64,000 bases of DNA from an uncultured Croceitalea sp. (GTDB lineage Bacteria; Bacteroidota; Bacteroidia; Flavobacteriales; Flavobacteriaceae), in contig CANLWK010000007.1 of NCBI GenBank assembly GCA_947494805.1, forward strand, positions 1 to 64,000. The letters run 5' to 3'. Position numbers and translations under genes: made by a program. Shown piece by piece: positions 1 through 9,736 of this stretch. The number at the start of each line of letters is the position of its first letter. Positions within the stretch are counted from its first letter, which is position 1. The notes below the pieces were generated by a model. The model saw nothing but the letters and a program-made list of their open reading frames with translations. It ran no database searches and was not told where the DNA came from.

Positions 1-1022
1 CTGATGTCCCACATGCAGGTCTGGGCGTTCCATTCTGCCTTTTCGTAGCACTTCACTTCTGGTTCTCTGGGCATTTCGCCCTCAATGTCCCATTCACAGG
101 TCTGTTCATTGAAAACGGCGCTTTCGTAACACTGTATTTCAGGCATGGGTGGTTGGTCGCCACTGATGTCCCACATGCAGGTCTGGGCGTTCCATTCTGC
201 CTTTTCGTAGCACTTCACTTCTGGTTCTCTGGGCATTTCACCCTCAATGTCCCATTCACAGGTCTGTTCATTGAAAACGGCGCTTTCGTAACACTTTATT
301 TCAGGCATGGGTGGTTGCTCGCCACTGATGTCCCACATACAGGTCTGGGCGTTCCATTCTGCCTTTTCGTAGCACTTCACTTCTGGTTCTCTCGGCATTT
401 CACCCTCAATGTTCCATTCACAGGTCTGGGCATTGAAAACAGCGCTTTCGTAACACTGTATTTCAGGCATGGGTGGTTGCTCGCCACTGATGTCCCACAT
501 ACAGGTCTGGGCGTTCCATTCTGCCTTTTCATAGCACTTCACTTCTGGTTCTCTGGGCATTTCACCCTCAATGTCCCATTCACAGGTCTGGGCATTCCAT
601 ACAGCCGTGTAAGGACATTGCACCTCTGGTTTTTCGGGTTGCTCACCAGTAACTTCCCATGAACAGGTCTCTTTGTTCCAAACCGCTATTTCGTAACATT
701 CCGTTTCTGGCTTCTCAGGAGTTTCCCCGGTTACATCCCATTCGCATGTATCTGGATTCCATGTTGCAGTTTCATAACATTTGGTCGCAGGCTCTTCCGG
801 CATCCTACCTGTAATATCCCATTCACAGGTCTGTCGGTTCCAAGTTGCCGTTTCGTAACATGCTGTTTCAGGTTCTTTGGGCATTTCGCCTTCAATGTCC
901 CATTCACAGGTCTGTGCATTCCATACAACTGTATAAGGACATTGCACCTCTGGTTTTTCAGGTTGTTCACCTGTGACGTCCCATGAACAAGTCCCTGGGT
1001 TCCAAGTAGCTATTTCGTAACA
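1..1022 (-). repeat. 81-bp coding tandem repeats, recent 162-bp super-repeats
   Basis: Reading on the minus strand from 1022, the coding sequence is built of 81-bp (27-codon) units. The part nearest the left edge repeats with an exact 162-bp period: copies begin at 1, 163, 325 and 487. By eye the first two copies differ at only three positions. Units nearer the N-terminus are more diverged. The array continues past base 1, so its full length is unknown. Confidence 0.9.
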
Positions 1023-1793
1023 TTCCGTATGGGGAGCCTCTCCCTTTTCACATATATTATCATCACAGGCATCTGGTATACCATCTTGATCTACGTCGAC
1101 GTTGTCATCACCTTCTGAACATTTATCATAACAATCTGCTACACCATCATGGTCAGCATCAAACCCTTCATCAATATCACCATCACCATCATTATCAATA
1201 CCGTCGCACACTTCTTCAGTTTGCCCAAACTCAATAGTTATGGAACATTCGGTTTGATTGCCCCTACAATCTTTGACAACTACGTTATGTACACCAACAG
1301 TCAATTGGGTTGCAGTCTGTGTTGATTCACTATTATCCCATATATAAGTATAAGGAGCATCACCACCTGTGACCGTGACCCGCGCTGAACCATCTGACGC
1401 CTGAGCTCCAGAAATGTTTTGCACAAGAATTATTTCACAGCTCATCTCGGCTGCTATCGTCACCGTACATTCAGTTTGATTACCCCTACAATCTTTAACC
1501 ACAACACTATGCACACCAACGGTCAGGGACGTTGCCGTTTGGGTCGTCTCACCATTGTCCCAAAGAAATGTATAAGGAGCATCTCCACCTGTTACAGCTA
1601 CATGTGCCGAACCATTCGCAGATTGATTCCCAACGGGGTTTTGGACTACATCTATTTCACAACTCATATCAGTTGTGGTAGTAGAAACCTTATGGTCTTC
1701 GTTGCTGTTACCCGAAGCAAACGAGATAGTGGTAAAGCAAAAAATGAAGATGGCCAGAATAGAATTCTGTTTTAGAAAAGTAATTTTTGGCAT
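1..1793 (-). CDS. secreted tandem-repeat protein with SprB-like and calcium-binding-type domains (3' end outside window)
   Basis: The reading frame enters from the left edge and starts at ATG 1793. An in-frame stop lies about 20 bases upstream, so this start is well supported. 597 residues are visible. Residues 1-27 form a signal peptide. Two related segments of about 73 residues (roughly 44-115 and 118-189), each ending VVVKDCRGNQTEC, resemble SprB repeats of Bacteroidota gliding adhesins. Residues 196-247 are Asp-rich: CDGIDNDGDGDIDEG resembles the MopE-type metal-binding motif, and the following DxDxDG segments resemble thrombospondin type 3 calcium sites. From residue 258 onward the protein is 27-residue repeats of the form CYExAxWNxxTCxWDIxGExPxxPE, with 12 full units and one partial unit visible. 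It is probably exported and surface-attached. A type IX secretion C-terminal domain would be expected but lies outside the window. Its biological role is unknown. Confidence 0.85.
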   Translation of the reverse strand, partial: MPKITFLKQNSILAIFIFCFTTISFASGNSNEDHKVSTTTTDMSCEIDVVQNPVGNQSANGSAHVAVTGGDAPYTFLWDNGETTQTATSLTVGVHSVVVKDCRGNQTECTVTIAAEMSCEIILVQNISGAQASDGSARVTVTGGDAPYTYIWDNSESTQTATQLTVGVHNVVVKDCRGNQTECSITIEFGQTEEVCDGIDNDGDGDIDEGFDADHDGVADCYDKCSEGDDNVDVDQDGIPDACDDNICEKGEAPHTECYEIATWNPGTCSWDVTGEQPEKPEVQCPYTVVWNAQTCEWDIEGEMPKEPETACYETATWNRQTCEWDITGRMPEEPATKCYETATWNPDTCEWDVTGETPEKPETECYEIAVWNKETCSWEVTGEQPEKPEVQCPYTAVWNAQTCEWDIEGEMPREPEVKCYEKAEWNAQTCMWDISGEQPPMPEIQCYESAVFNAQTCEWNIEGEMPREPEVKCYEKAEWNAQTCMWDISGEQPPMPEIKCYESAVFNEQTCEWDIEGEMPREPEVKCYEKAEWNAQTCMWDISGDQPPMPEIQCYESAVFNEQTCEWDIEGEMPREPEVKCYEKAEWNAQTCMWDI

Positions 1794-1991
1794 GATAAGA
1801 ACTGTTTTAAGTTAGTACCATAGCGTATCTGTTCGATAAAAATCTAGGGACGCGTACACATTCTTATTGTATACAACCAATTCTAAATATTGTCTTTTTT
1901 AACAAATAATGTTAATAATTGTTAAAGAAACTCGATGAAACGATTGATTTACACTATAAAATGTAACAAAATTGCTTTGAAACGTTATATT

Positions 1992-3863
1992 TTACCGTCT
2001 TCCTGCTTTTTTCTGCTCTTCAGCCTGCTCCATCATCTCTCGCATTTTTTTCTGGAACTTGTTTTCCTTTTTTGGTTTCTTTTTGTTCTCTTGAATCTGC
2101 GCATGGATCTTATCCTCATCCAAAATGTAATTCTTGATGGCCAACATAATAAAAATGGTAATCAAGTTTGATATGAAATAATACAGACTCAATCCACTTG
2201 CGTAGTTGTTGAAGAATACCAACATCATCAATGGTGACAAATACATAATGAACTTCATGTTCGGCATGCCCGGCTGCTGCTGCATTTGCATGCTTTGGCC
2301 CGTGGTCATCATCATGTAGAAAAAGATAGCAATGGAAGCCAATATCGGGAACAAACTGACGTGATCCCCGTAAAACGGAATACTGAACGGAAGATTGAAT
2401 ATGGTATCGTACGAACTCAAATCTTCAGCCCATAAAAACGACTTCTGTCTTAAAGCAAAAGAGGTTGGAAAAAACATGAACAAGGCATAGAAAATCGGCA
2501 ACTGCATCAAAGCGGGTACACAACCACTCATGGGGCTCACCCCTGCTTTGTTATAAAGCTTCATGGTCTCTTGCTGCTTTTTCATAGCATTGTCCTTATG
2601 TTTTTCATTGATCTCGGTAATCTCCGGTTTCAAGACCTTCATTTTCGCTTGTGAGAGATATGATTTGTAGGTTACCGGAGACAGTGCCAAACGTACGATG
2701 ATTGTCATAATGATAATAGCGATACCGTAAGGCAAAAATGAACTTAAAAAGGTATAAAAGGGTGTAAAAACGTAGCGGTTGATCCAACCAAAAATACCCC
2801 AGCCAAAATAAATGGTGTCTTCAAGCCCATATTCTTCATATTGACTAAGTACCTTTACGTCAGTGGGTCCGTAGTACCAATTCAAATTTTCACTCAACTC
2901 ACCGCCCTGCATGGCCAATGGAACCGATGCTGTAAAATCTTTGGTAAATTCAACGCCTTTATCATCGCCTTCAACCAAATTCTTTGAACTTAAGGTAGCC
3001 GTTTTGAAGTTCTTTTTTGTGGCCAGTATAGAAGCAAAGAAGTGCTGCTTGTACGATATCCATTTAACATCTTCTTCAACTTCTTCATCATCGCTACTGG
3101 CCGAGAGATAATCTATTTTACCACTTTCATAATTGTACATGGTTTCAGTGTAGCGGTTCTCATACTGAACACTTTTACTGTGTCGGATACCTTTTAGGCC
3201 CCAATCCATAGTAATGGGCTTTGAAGCGTTCAATATCCCGCTAAGTCCTTGTGACCGAATAGTGAAGTCGATCAAATAATCATTGGGCTTCATTTCGTAG
3301 CGATATTCCAAATACTGGTTAGTCGAGATTTTGGCTTTCATCGACAATATTTGGTTATCACCACTGTTGCTCAAAGAAGGCTCAAAATAAAGATCTTTTG
3401 TGTTTAAAACTCGGTTGTCATTTGTTGAAAATGAAAGTCCGAACACAGCATTACCATCTTTTACTAAATAAACAGGTATAGAGTCATAGGTTACAAATGG
3501 CTTTGTTTTAACGGTCACAATCTGTCCCCCTTTATTCGAAATCTCTATAAACAATAGTTCGTTTTCAAGGATGGTATTTCCATCTTTGGTCTGTGTAAAA
3601 CCAAAGGCACCCACCGAGCTTTTATAATTTGCCACTGCCGAAGAGTCTTGTACATTAAGTGTTGGCGTGGCCACAGTTGTACCCTGTGTTGGTATTTCGG
3701 CCGCTTCTTGAGCTTTTGACTCTGCTTCAGCTTGCTCTTGTTGTGCTTTTTGGGCCTCAAGTTCCTCAGGCGTGGGTTGCTTGAGATACATCCATCCTAA
3801 CAAAATACCAAAAATCAATACAAAACCTATGATGGATTTGATATCCAGTTTCTTTTCTTCCAT
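1992..3863 (-). CDS. yidC: membrane protein insertase YidC
   Basis: At 623 residues this matches the long YidC of Bacteroidota and Gram-negatives. YidC inserts and folds inner-membrane proteins alone or with the Sec translocon. A first membrane segment lies at residues 11-27, followed by a Gln/Ala/Glu-rich linker and a large periplasmic beta domain (about 80-345). The conserved YidC/Oxa1 core (about 370-580) carries the segments FLPYGIAIIIMTIIVRLALS and GCVPALMQLPIFYALFMFF. The C-terminal tail is strongly basic (KKKPKKENKFQKK), as expected for ribosome contact. It lies 61 bases downstream of pyrG on the same strand, so the two may be cotranscribed. Identification is firm. Confidence 0.97.
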   Translation of the reverse strand: MEEKKLDIKSIIGFVLIFGILLGWMYLKQPTPEELEAQKAQQEQAEAESKAQEAAEIPTQGTTVATPTLNVQDSSAVANYKSSVGAFGFTQTKDGNTILENELLFIEISNKGGQIVTVKTKPFVTYDSIPVYLVKDGNAVFGLSFSTNDNRVLNTKDLYFEPSLSNSGDNQILSMKAKISTNQYLEYRYEMKPNDYLIDFTIRSQGLSGILNASKPITMDWGLKGIRHSKSVQYENRYTETMYNYESGKIDYLSASSDDEEVEEDVKWISYKQHFFASILATKKNFKTATLSSKNLVEGDDKGVEFTKDFTASVPLAMQGGELSENLNWYYGPTDVKVLSQYEEYGLEDTIYFGWGIFGWINRYVFTPFYTFLSSFLPYGIAIIIMTIIVRLALSPVTYKSYLSQAKMKVLKPEITEINEKHKDNAMKKQQETMKLYNKAGVSPMSGCVPALMQLPIFYALFMFFPTSFALRQKSFLWAEDLSSYDTIFNLPFSIPFYGDHVSLFPILASIAIFFYMMMTTGQSMQMQQQPGMPNMKFIMYLSPLMMLVFFNNYASGLSLYYFISNLITIFIMLAIKNYILDEDKIHAQIQENKKKPKKENKFQKKMREMMEQAEEQKKAGRR

Positions 3864-3924
3864 GTAAATAATTTAGTAAACACTAGTGGTAACCAGCTCG
3901 CAAATATATATCCAAATGTGCAGT

Positions 3925-5616
<1,692 letters not shown>

Positions 5617-5880
5617 TTAATATTTGGGGAATTCTTTCCTAAGTTTTCGAATTATGGGTTCCAATCCGTTTGACTTAATATCTAAAGTTGTCTGTAGATA
5701 CTCTCCCAACTTTCCACTGGGAAAGCCCCTCTGTTTGAACCATACTAAATACGGAATTGGTAAATCGACCAAAAAACGGTCCTTATATTTACCAAAGGGC
5801 ATTTTGTAATGGGCAAGTTCCAATAGTTTTTGTTTGTCAGGTCGTATTTCCATTTCATTATCGAAAGTACTATCTTTCAT
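5617..5880 (-). CDS. DUF3820 family protein
   Basis: This is a small cytosolic protein of about 87 residues. Its conserved core is KMPFGKYKDRFLVDLPIPYL, followed by a segment around WFKQRGFPSGKLGEYL. That is the DUF3820 signature, a family found widely in Bacteroidota and Proteobacteria with no established function. An upstream in-frame ATG at 5904 exists, but the residues it adds are not family-like, so I prefer 5880. ATG 5853 is also possible. It sits 54 bases upstream of pyrG on the same strand. Confidence 0.8.
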   Translation of the reverse strand: MKDSTFDNEMEIRPDKQKLLELAHYKMPFGKYKDRFLVDLPIPYLVWFKQRGFPSGKLGEYLQTTLDIKSNGLEPIIRKLRKEFPKY

Positions 5881-6052
5881 TTGATAAAAGTATGTAAGGC
5901 ACATTTTTGATATGTTAGTTTCAAAGGCCTTCAGTTCAGGTTTTTGTCAGAGATTTTTATCTCTGAATACATTTTTCTTATGTCAAACAACTTAAAAAAC
6001 AGTCTAATTGTTGAATTTTCCGAAAGGTTCATCAGATGATAATGAACAACTT

Positions 6053-6916
6053 ATGAAAAGAAGAAGTTTTATTGCTACATCTGCCATTGGTGCAGCGGGC
6101 ATGGCCACTACTACCGGTATGGCGCAATCAAAAGATATGGACAAAGATTTTACTTTAAGAAACAACATCAACCATAGTGTTTGCCAATGGTGCTTCAGCG
6201 ATTATCCCCTAGAAGATTTTTTAAAAGTATTGAACGAACTGGGTATAAAGGCCATTGATTTGATTGGACCTAAAGATTGGCGGTTGCTCAAAAAATACGA
6301 TATCGAATGCTCTATGTGCAATGGAGCGGAAATCAGTTTGACCGAAGGATGGAACGACCCGAAAAACCATGAGGTGCTCATCAAGAATTATAGGGATATC
6401 ATTCCGCAAGTGGCAGAAGCCGGATACACTAACCTCATTTGTTTCAGTGGTAACCGAAACGGCATGAACGATTATGTGGGGCTGCAGAATTGCGTTGACG
6501 GTTTGCGCCAGATTTTACCCTTGGCAGAAAAGCACGGGGTCGTTATTCAGATGGAACTGTTCAACCAAGTCAACCACCCTGATTATATGTGCGATAGCTC
6601 ACTTTGGGGCGTGGAGCTTTGCAAACACTTGGGAAGCAACAACTTTAAACTGTTGTTTGACATTTACCATATGCAGATTCAAGAGGGGGATATTATCAGA
6701 AGCATTCAGAATTACCACCCCTATTTTGGACACTACCATACGGCAGGCGTACCTGGCCGACATGAAATTGACGAAAGTCAAGAGCTGTATTACCCGGCCA
6801 TTATGAAAGCTATTTTAGATACCGGATTTAAAGGCCATGTGGCCCAAGAATTTATTGTTACTTGGGAGGATAAGATAGCGGCGCTGAAAGATGCGTTTTT
6901 GAGATGTGATGTGTAA
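6053..6916 (+). CDS. exported TIM-barrel protein of the hydroxypyruvate isomerase family
   Basis: The product is 287 residues long. The N-terminus MKRRSFIATSAIGAAGMA looks like a twin-arginine (Tat) signal, which is why ATG 6053 is preferred over the longer frame from 6008. The rest is a sugar-isomerase/xylose-isomerase-like TIM barrel. Segments typical of hydroxypyruvate isomerases are MELFNQVNHPDYMCDSS, LLFDIYHMQIQEGDIIR and AGVPGRHEIDESQELYY. They supply the Glu, Asp, His and Glu ligands of the usual metal site. Family members interconvert hydroxypyruvate and tartronate semialdehyde or related sugars. The substrate here is unknown, and periplasmic location is inferred from the signal. It is a lone plus-strand gene between minus-strand units. 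Confidence 0.85.
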   Translation: MKRRSFIATSAIGAAGMATTTGMAQSKDMDKDFTLRNNINHSVCQWCFSDYPLEDFLKVLNELGIKAIDLIGPKDWRLLKKYDIECSMCNGAEISLTEGWNDPKNHEVLIKNYRDIIPQVAEAGYTNLICFSGNRNGMNDYVGLQNCVDGLRQILPLAEKHGVVIQMELFNQVNHPDYMCDSSLWGVELCKHLGSNNFKLLFDIYHMQIQEGDIIRSIQNYHPYFGHYHTAGVPGRHEIDESQELYYPAIMKAILDTGFKGHVAQEFIVTWEDKIAALKDAFLRCDV

Positions 6917-6956
6917 CCCAGGGTAACTACCGCTGAGCACCGATTACCAAAAATGC

Positions 6957-7067
6957 CACATTGAGCACAGTCGAAATGTTGGATGTTAAAAACTACAAAC
7001 TGTTTTCGATGTACCAGCTAAAAACTTAGACTCATAAATATTAGTCCGAGCGAAGTCGAGAATGACA
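6957..7067. repeat. two short REP-like intergenic elements
   Basis: The 264-base gap between the isomerase-like gene and rny contains two similar short pieces. 6957-6982 includes ttgagcacagtcgaaatg, and 7045-7067 includes gagcgaagtcgagaatgac. The shared core GAGC(G/A)(A/C)AGTCGA resembles an abundant interspersed element that I recall from Flavobacteriaceae intergenic DNA. The rest of this gap (6917-6956 and 7068-7180) shows nothing I can identify. Confidence 0.4.
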
Positions 7068-7180
7068 TATTTAGCATTTCCGTCTATTGGCCTATACCTG
7101 TTTACCCATGGTGAACCGATCTCTTTTCCCTTTGAAAAAAAGAGAGCAAAACCAACTACATATTCAATAAACAAGTGAGT

Positions 7181-8752
7181 CTACTTCGCTACGTTCACAG
7201 CCCTGGTCTCACGAATGACCGTGACTTTTACCTGGCCTGGATAGGTCATGTCCGTTTGTATTTTCTGCGAGATTTCAAAAGACAGTTCAGCTGCTTTGTC
7301 GTCGTTGACTTTTTCGCTTTCAACAATCACACGTAATTCGCGACCCGCTTGAATGGCATACGCTTTTTGAACCCCTGAGAAACCAAAGGCCACATCTTCT
7401 AAATCTTTTAAGCGTTGTATATACGAATCCAACACCTGTCGTCTTGCTCCAGGCCGTGCACCACTAATGGCATCACATACTTGAACTATGGGTGAAATTA
7501 ATGTGGTCATTTCAATTTCATCGTGGTGGGCACCAATGGCGTTGCAGACATCTTTCTTTTCTCCATACTTTTCAGCCCATTGCATACCCAAAATGGCATG
7601 TGGTGTTTCGACCTCAACTTCAGTGTTGGGCACCTTACCAATATCATGCAATAGTCCAGCGCGTTTGGCAATCTTAGGGTTAAGCCCTAATTCTGCGGCC
7701 ATTACACCACAAAGTTTGGCAACTTCACGTGAGTGTTGTAGTAAATTTTGACCGTATGAAGAACGGTATTTCATGCGACCAACGGCTTTTATCAATTCAG
7801 GGTGCAATCCGTGAATGCCTAAATCGATAACCGTACGTTTACCGATTTCAACAATCTCTTCATTGATTTGTTTTTCGGTTTTTTTGACAATCTCCTCGAT
7901 TCGAGCAGGATGTATTCTACCATCGGTCACCAAACGATGCAGCGACAGTCGGGCAATCTCTCTACGGACAGAATCAAAACACGAGAGTATGATGGCTTCG
8001 GGGGTATCATCAACGATGATCTCAACTCCGGTAGCGGCCTCGATAGCGCGAATGTTTCTCCCTTCACGACCAATGATTCTACCTTTAACATCATCTGATT
8101 CAAGATTAAAGACAGAAACGCAGTTTTCTACAGCCTCTTCGGTACCAATACGTTGAATGGTATTGATGACAATTTTACGGGCTTCTTGTTGTGCTGTAAG
8201 TTTCGCCTCTTCAAGAGTGGTCTGTAGATAGGCCATCGCGTCTGTTTTGGCCGTTTCCTTCAATGATTCCAACAACTGGCTTTTGGCATCTTCAGCCGAC
8301 AGGCCTGAAATAACCTCTAACTGTTGAACTTGGCTTTTATGAAGCTTGTCGACCTCGGTCTGTTTCTTTTCAAATATAGAGCGTTTGTGCTCTACCTCTT
8401 TTAATTGATTTTGAAGCTGCTCGTTCAAACGCTTGCTCTTGGCAAGTTCACTACTGATCTGTGATTCTTTATCGCGTGTTCGCTTTTCAGCTTCCGCAAT
8501 TTTTTTATCCTTATTTATAATGACCTTTTCATGCTCTGCTTTGAGTTCTAAAAACTTTTCTTTGGCCTGAAAAATTTTGTCCTTTTTGATGCTCTCACCT
8601 TCTTTCTTTGCATCTTTGAGTACTAAGGATGCTTCTTTCTTGGCATTTGCAATGGTTTTTGCAGCTTTACCTTTTTCTAACATTTTAGCAATGGCAAAGC
8701 CTATTGCCAAACCTACTACAGCTGCTATTATGCTTATTGTGGTGCTATCCAT
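7181..8752 (-). CDS. rny: ribonuclease Y
   Basis: RNase Y is a membrane-anchored endoribonuclease that initiates mRNA decay. The 523-residue protein has an N-terminal membrane segment (residues 5-23), a long Lys/Glu coiled coil (about 30-200) and a KH RNA-binding domain with [20 protein letters not shown]. An HD phosphohydrolase domain follows, with [21 protein letters not shown] and [10 protein letters not shown], which contain the metal-binding His and Asp residues. Length and domain order match the family exactly. The start codon lies only 19 bases after the T-run that ends the candidate 6S RNA, so rny may rely partly on readthrough or on a promoter inside the RNA gene. Confidence 0.96.
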   Translation of the reverse strand: MDSTTISIIAAVVGLAIGFAIAKMLEKGKAAKTIANAKKEASLVLKDAKKEGESIKKDKIFQAKEKFLELKAEHEKVIINKDKKIAEAEKRTRDKESQISSELAKSKRLNEQLQNQLKEVEHKRSIFEKKQTEVDKLHKSQVQQLEVISGLSAEDAKSQLLESLKETAKTDAMAYLQTTLEEAKLTAQQEARKIVINTIQRIGTEEAVENCVSVFNLESDDVKGRIIGREGRNIRAIEAATGVEIIVDDTPEAIILSCFDSVRREIARLSLHRLVTDGRIHPARIEEIVKKTEKQINEEIVEIGKRTVIDLGIHGLHPELIKAVGRMKYRSSYGQNLLQHSREVAKLCGVMAAELGLNPKIAKRAGLLHDIGKVPNTEVEVETPHAILGMQWAEKYGEKKDVCNAIGAHHDEIEMTTLISPIVQVCDAISGARPGARRQVLDSYIQRLKDLEDVAFGFSGVQKAYAIQAGRELRVIVESEKVNDDKAAELSFEISQKIQTDMTYPGQVKVTVIRETRAVNVAK

Positions 8753-8771
8753 GAGTGTTATGTTTGGTTAT

Positions 8772-8940
8772 AAAAAAAGCCCACATCAGCTGAAGTTTTG
8801 TACAAACTCCTAAAAACAGGTTTAGGGCTAACAAGCTGCTCAAGAATCCCTATACGAGTAGGGCCCGCTTTTACAACCTAAACTCACCCTTTTCAAATGT
8901 AATAACGTTGAGTTTGTCAAAAAATAATACCAATGTGGGC
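8772..8940 (-). ncRNA. ssrS: candidate 6S RNA
   Basis: The 203-base usable gap between zapA and rny folds on the minus strand into a long rod. An 8-bp closing stem (8940-8933 with 8786-8779, GCCCACAT/ATGTGGGC) is followed by an 8-bp stem (8917-8910 with 8809-8802, ACAAACTC/GAGTTTGT). Then comes an asymmetric bubble (26 and 10 bases), a 7-bp stem (8883-8877 with 8826-8820) and an apical hairpin (CCCTA-CTCGTA-TAGGG, 8863-8848). Seven T bases follow the closing stem (8778-8772). A closing stem, central bubble and apical arm are the hallmarks of 6S RNA. A zapA-ssrS neighbourhood is known in proteobacteria, and I recall the zapA-ssrS-rny order in Flavobacteriia. 6S RNA binds the housekeeping RNA polymerase holoenzyme. 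The 5' end is inferred from the pairing only. Confidence 0.62.
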
Positions 8941-8965
8941 AGTATCAATATGAAATTTAAAGAAC

Positions 8966-9262
8966 TTATTCTGACCCTAATCTGTTATAAATCAAATCGT
9001 CAAGAGCCTTTAAACGATCTTTGGCCGATTTGATGTTTTCAGATTCACTTATGCCGCCTTGCTCAATTTTAGAGGCGAACTGCAACGCACACATGGCAAG
9101 CACATCTTGCTTGTCACGCACCGCATAATTTTGCTCAAACTTTTTGGCCAACAGGTCAATATTCTTGGCCGCTTTGCGCAAACCTTCTTCTTGTTTGGGG
9201 TCAATCGTCAATGGATATACCCTATCTGCAATAGAAAGCTTGATTTTGAGCTTTTCCTCCAT
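8966..9262 (-). CDS. zapA: cell division protein ZapA
   Basis: This 98-residue protein is the usual length for ZapA, a cytosolic FtsZ-associated protein that bundles protofilaments at the division site. The N-terminal part (MEEKLKIKLSIADRVYPLTI) fits the ZapA head domain. The segment EEGLRKAAKNIDLLAKKF and the following KQDVLAMCALQFASKIEQ fit the conserved helix and start of the coiled coil. It lies 13 bases downstream of a coiled-coil gene and 25 bases upstream of the candidate 6S RNA, a neighbourhood that supports the call. Confidence 0.9.
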   Translation of the reverse strand: MEEKLKIKLSIADRVYPLTIDPKQEEGLRKAAKNIDLLAKKFEQNYAVRDKQDVLAMCALQFASKIEQGGISESENIKSAKDRLKALDDLIYNRLGSE

Positions 9263-9275
9263 ATTTATAGGTACA

Positions 9276-9566
9276 CTATTCTGCTAGTTGGGCAATGCAA
9301 CTGTCCAGTTCGCGAATGAGCGTATTTATTTTGAGCTTAGCTTCAGTTTTATTTGAATTACTACCCAGCATCGTACTTGCCATTTTCAGGGAATTGTATT
9401 TATCTTCCCATTCGGTGAGGGTTTTGTCGTTGACTTGTTGCTGCTCTTTGGCTGCATTCAACTCTTCTTTCAACTTTGTATTAGACTGGTGAAGCACTTC
9501 TAACTTGTGTAAAAGTTTGCTCACTTTGTTTTCTAAAGAATCTACAATTTCAACAAGTTCGCCCAT
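9276..9566 (-). CDS. small coiled-coil protein upstream of zapA
   Basis: This 96-residue protein is almost wholly helical with heptad-like spacing (VEIVDSLENKVSKLLHKL and later LKEELNAAKEQQQV). ATG 9566 (MGELVEIVDSLE) is preferred because the extra nine residues from 9593 are Cys/His-rich and unlike the rest. The position directly before zapA suggests a division-related coiled-coil factor, perhaps analogous to ZapB. That is inference from context, as no diagnostic motif is visible. Confidence 0.78.
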   Translation of the reverse strand: MGELVEIVDSLENKVSKLLHKLEVLHQSNTKLKEELNAAKEQQQVNDKTLTEWEDKYNSLKMASTMLGSNSNKTEAKLKINTLIRELDSCIAQLAE

Positions 9567-9686
9567 ATGCAAATCGCAATGCGTAATACACAAAGTTAAC
9601 CAACCTCAATCAACCAAACAATACTTTTAGCATTTAATGTTAAAGTAAAACTTTAGGTCTACTAGAGCTATTGCAATGTCGTTTTT

Positions 9687-9694
9687 TAAGTTTG
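9687..9694 (+). promoter_or_regulatory. possible -7 box for the M23 peptidase operon
   Basis: TAAGTTTG matches the Bacteroidota -7 consensus TAnnTTTG. It lies 42 bases before the chosen ATG at 9737. No well-spaced TTG -33 element is visible. Confidence 0.3.
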
Positions 9695-9736
9695 GTCTGT
9701 ATTTTCGTTACTTTCGTGTTCAAATTATTTTTCGCT

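Noticed and set aside
1-640. Regular repeats that could suggest a CRISPR array
   Set aside because: The period is 162 bp with no variable spacers, and the repeats stay in one coding frame.
153-662. Plus-strand open frame of 169 codons with a repeated TDVPHTGLGVPFCLF pattern
   Set aside because: It is the antisense shadow of the 162-bp coding repeats. The minus-strand frame has a signal peptide, known domains and conserved residues.
8753-8965. tRNA or riboswitch in the zapA-rny gap
   Set aside because: There is no cloverleaf or CCA-type acceptor, and the rod-like pairing with a terminal T run fits a 6S-type RNA better.
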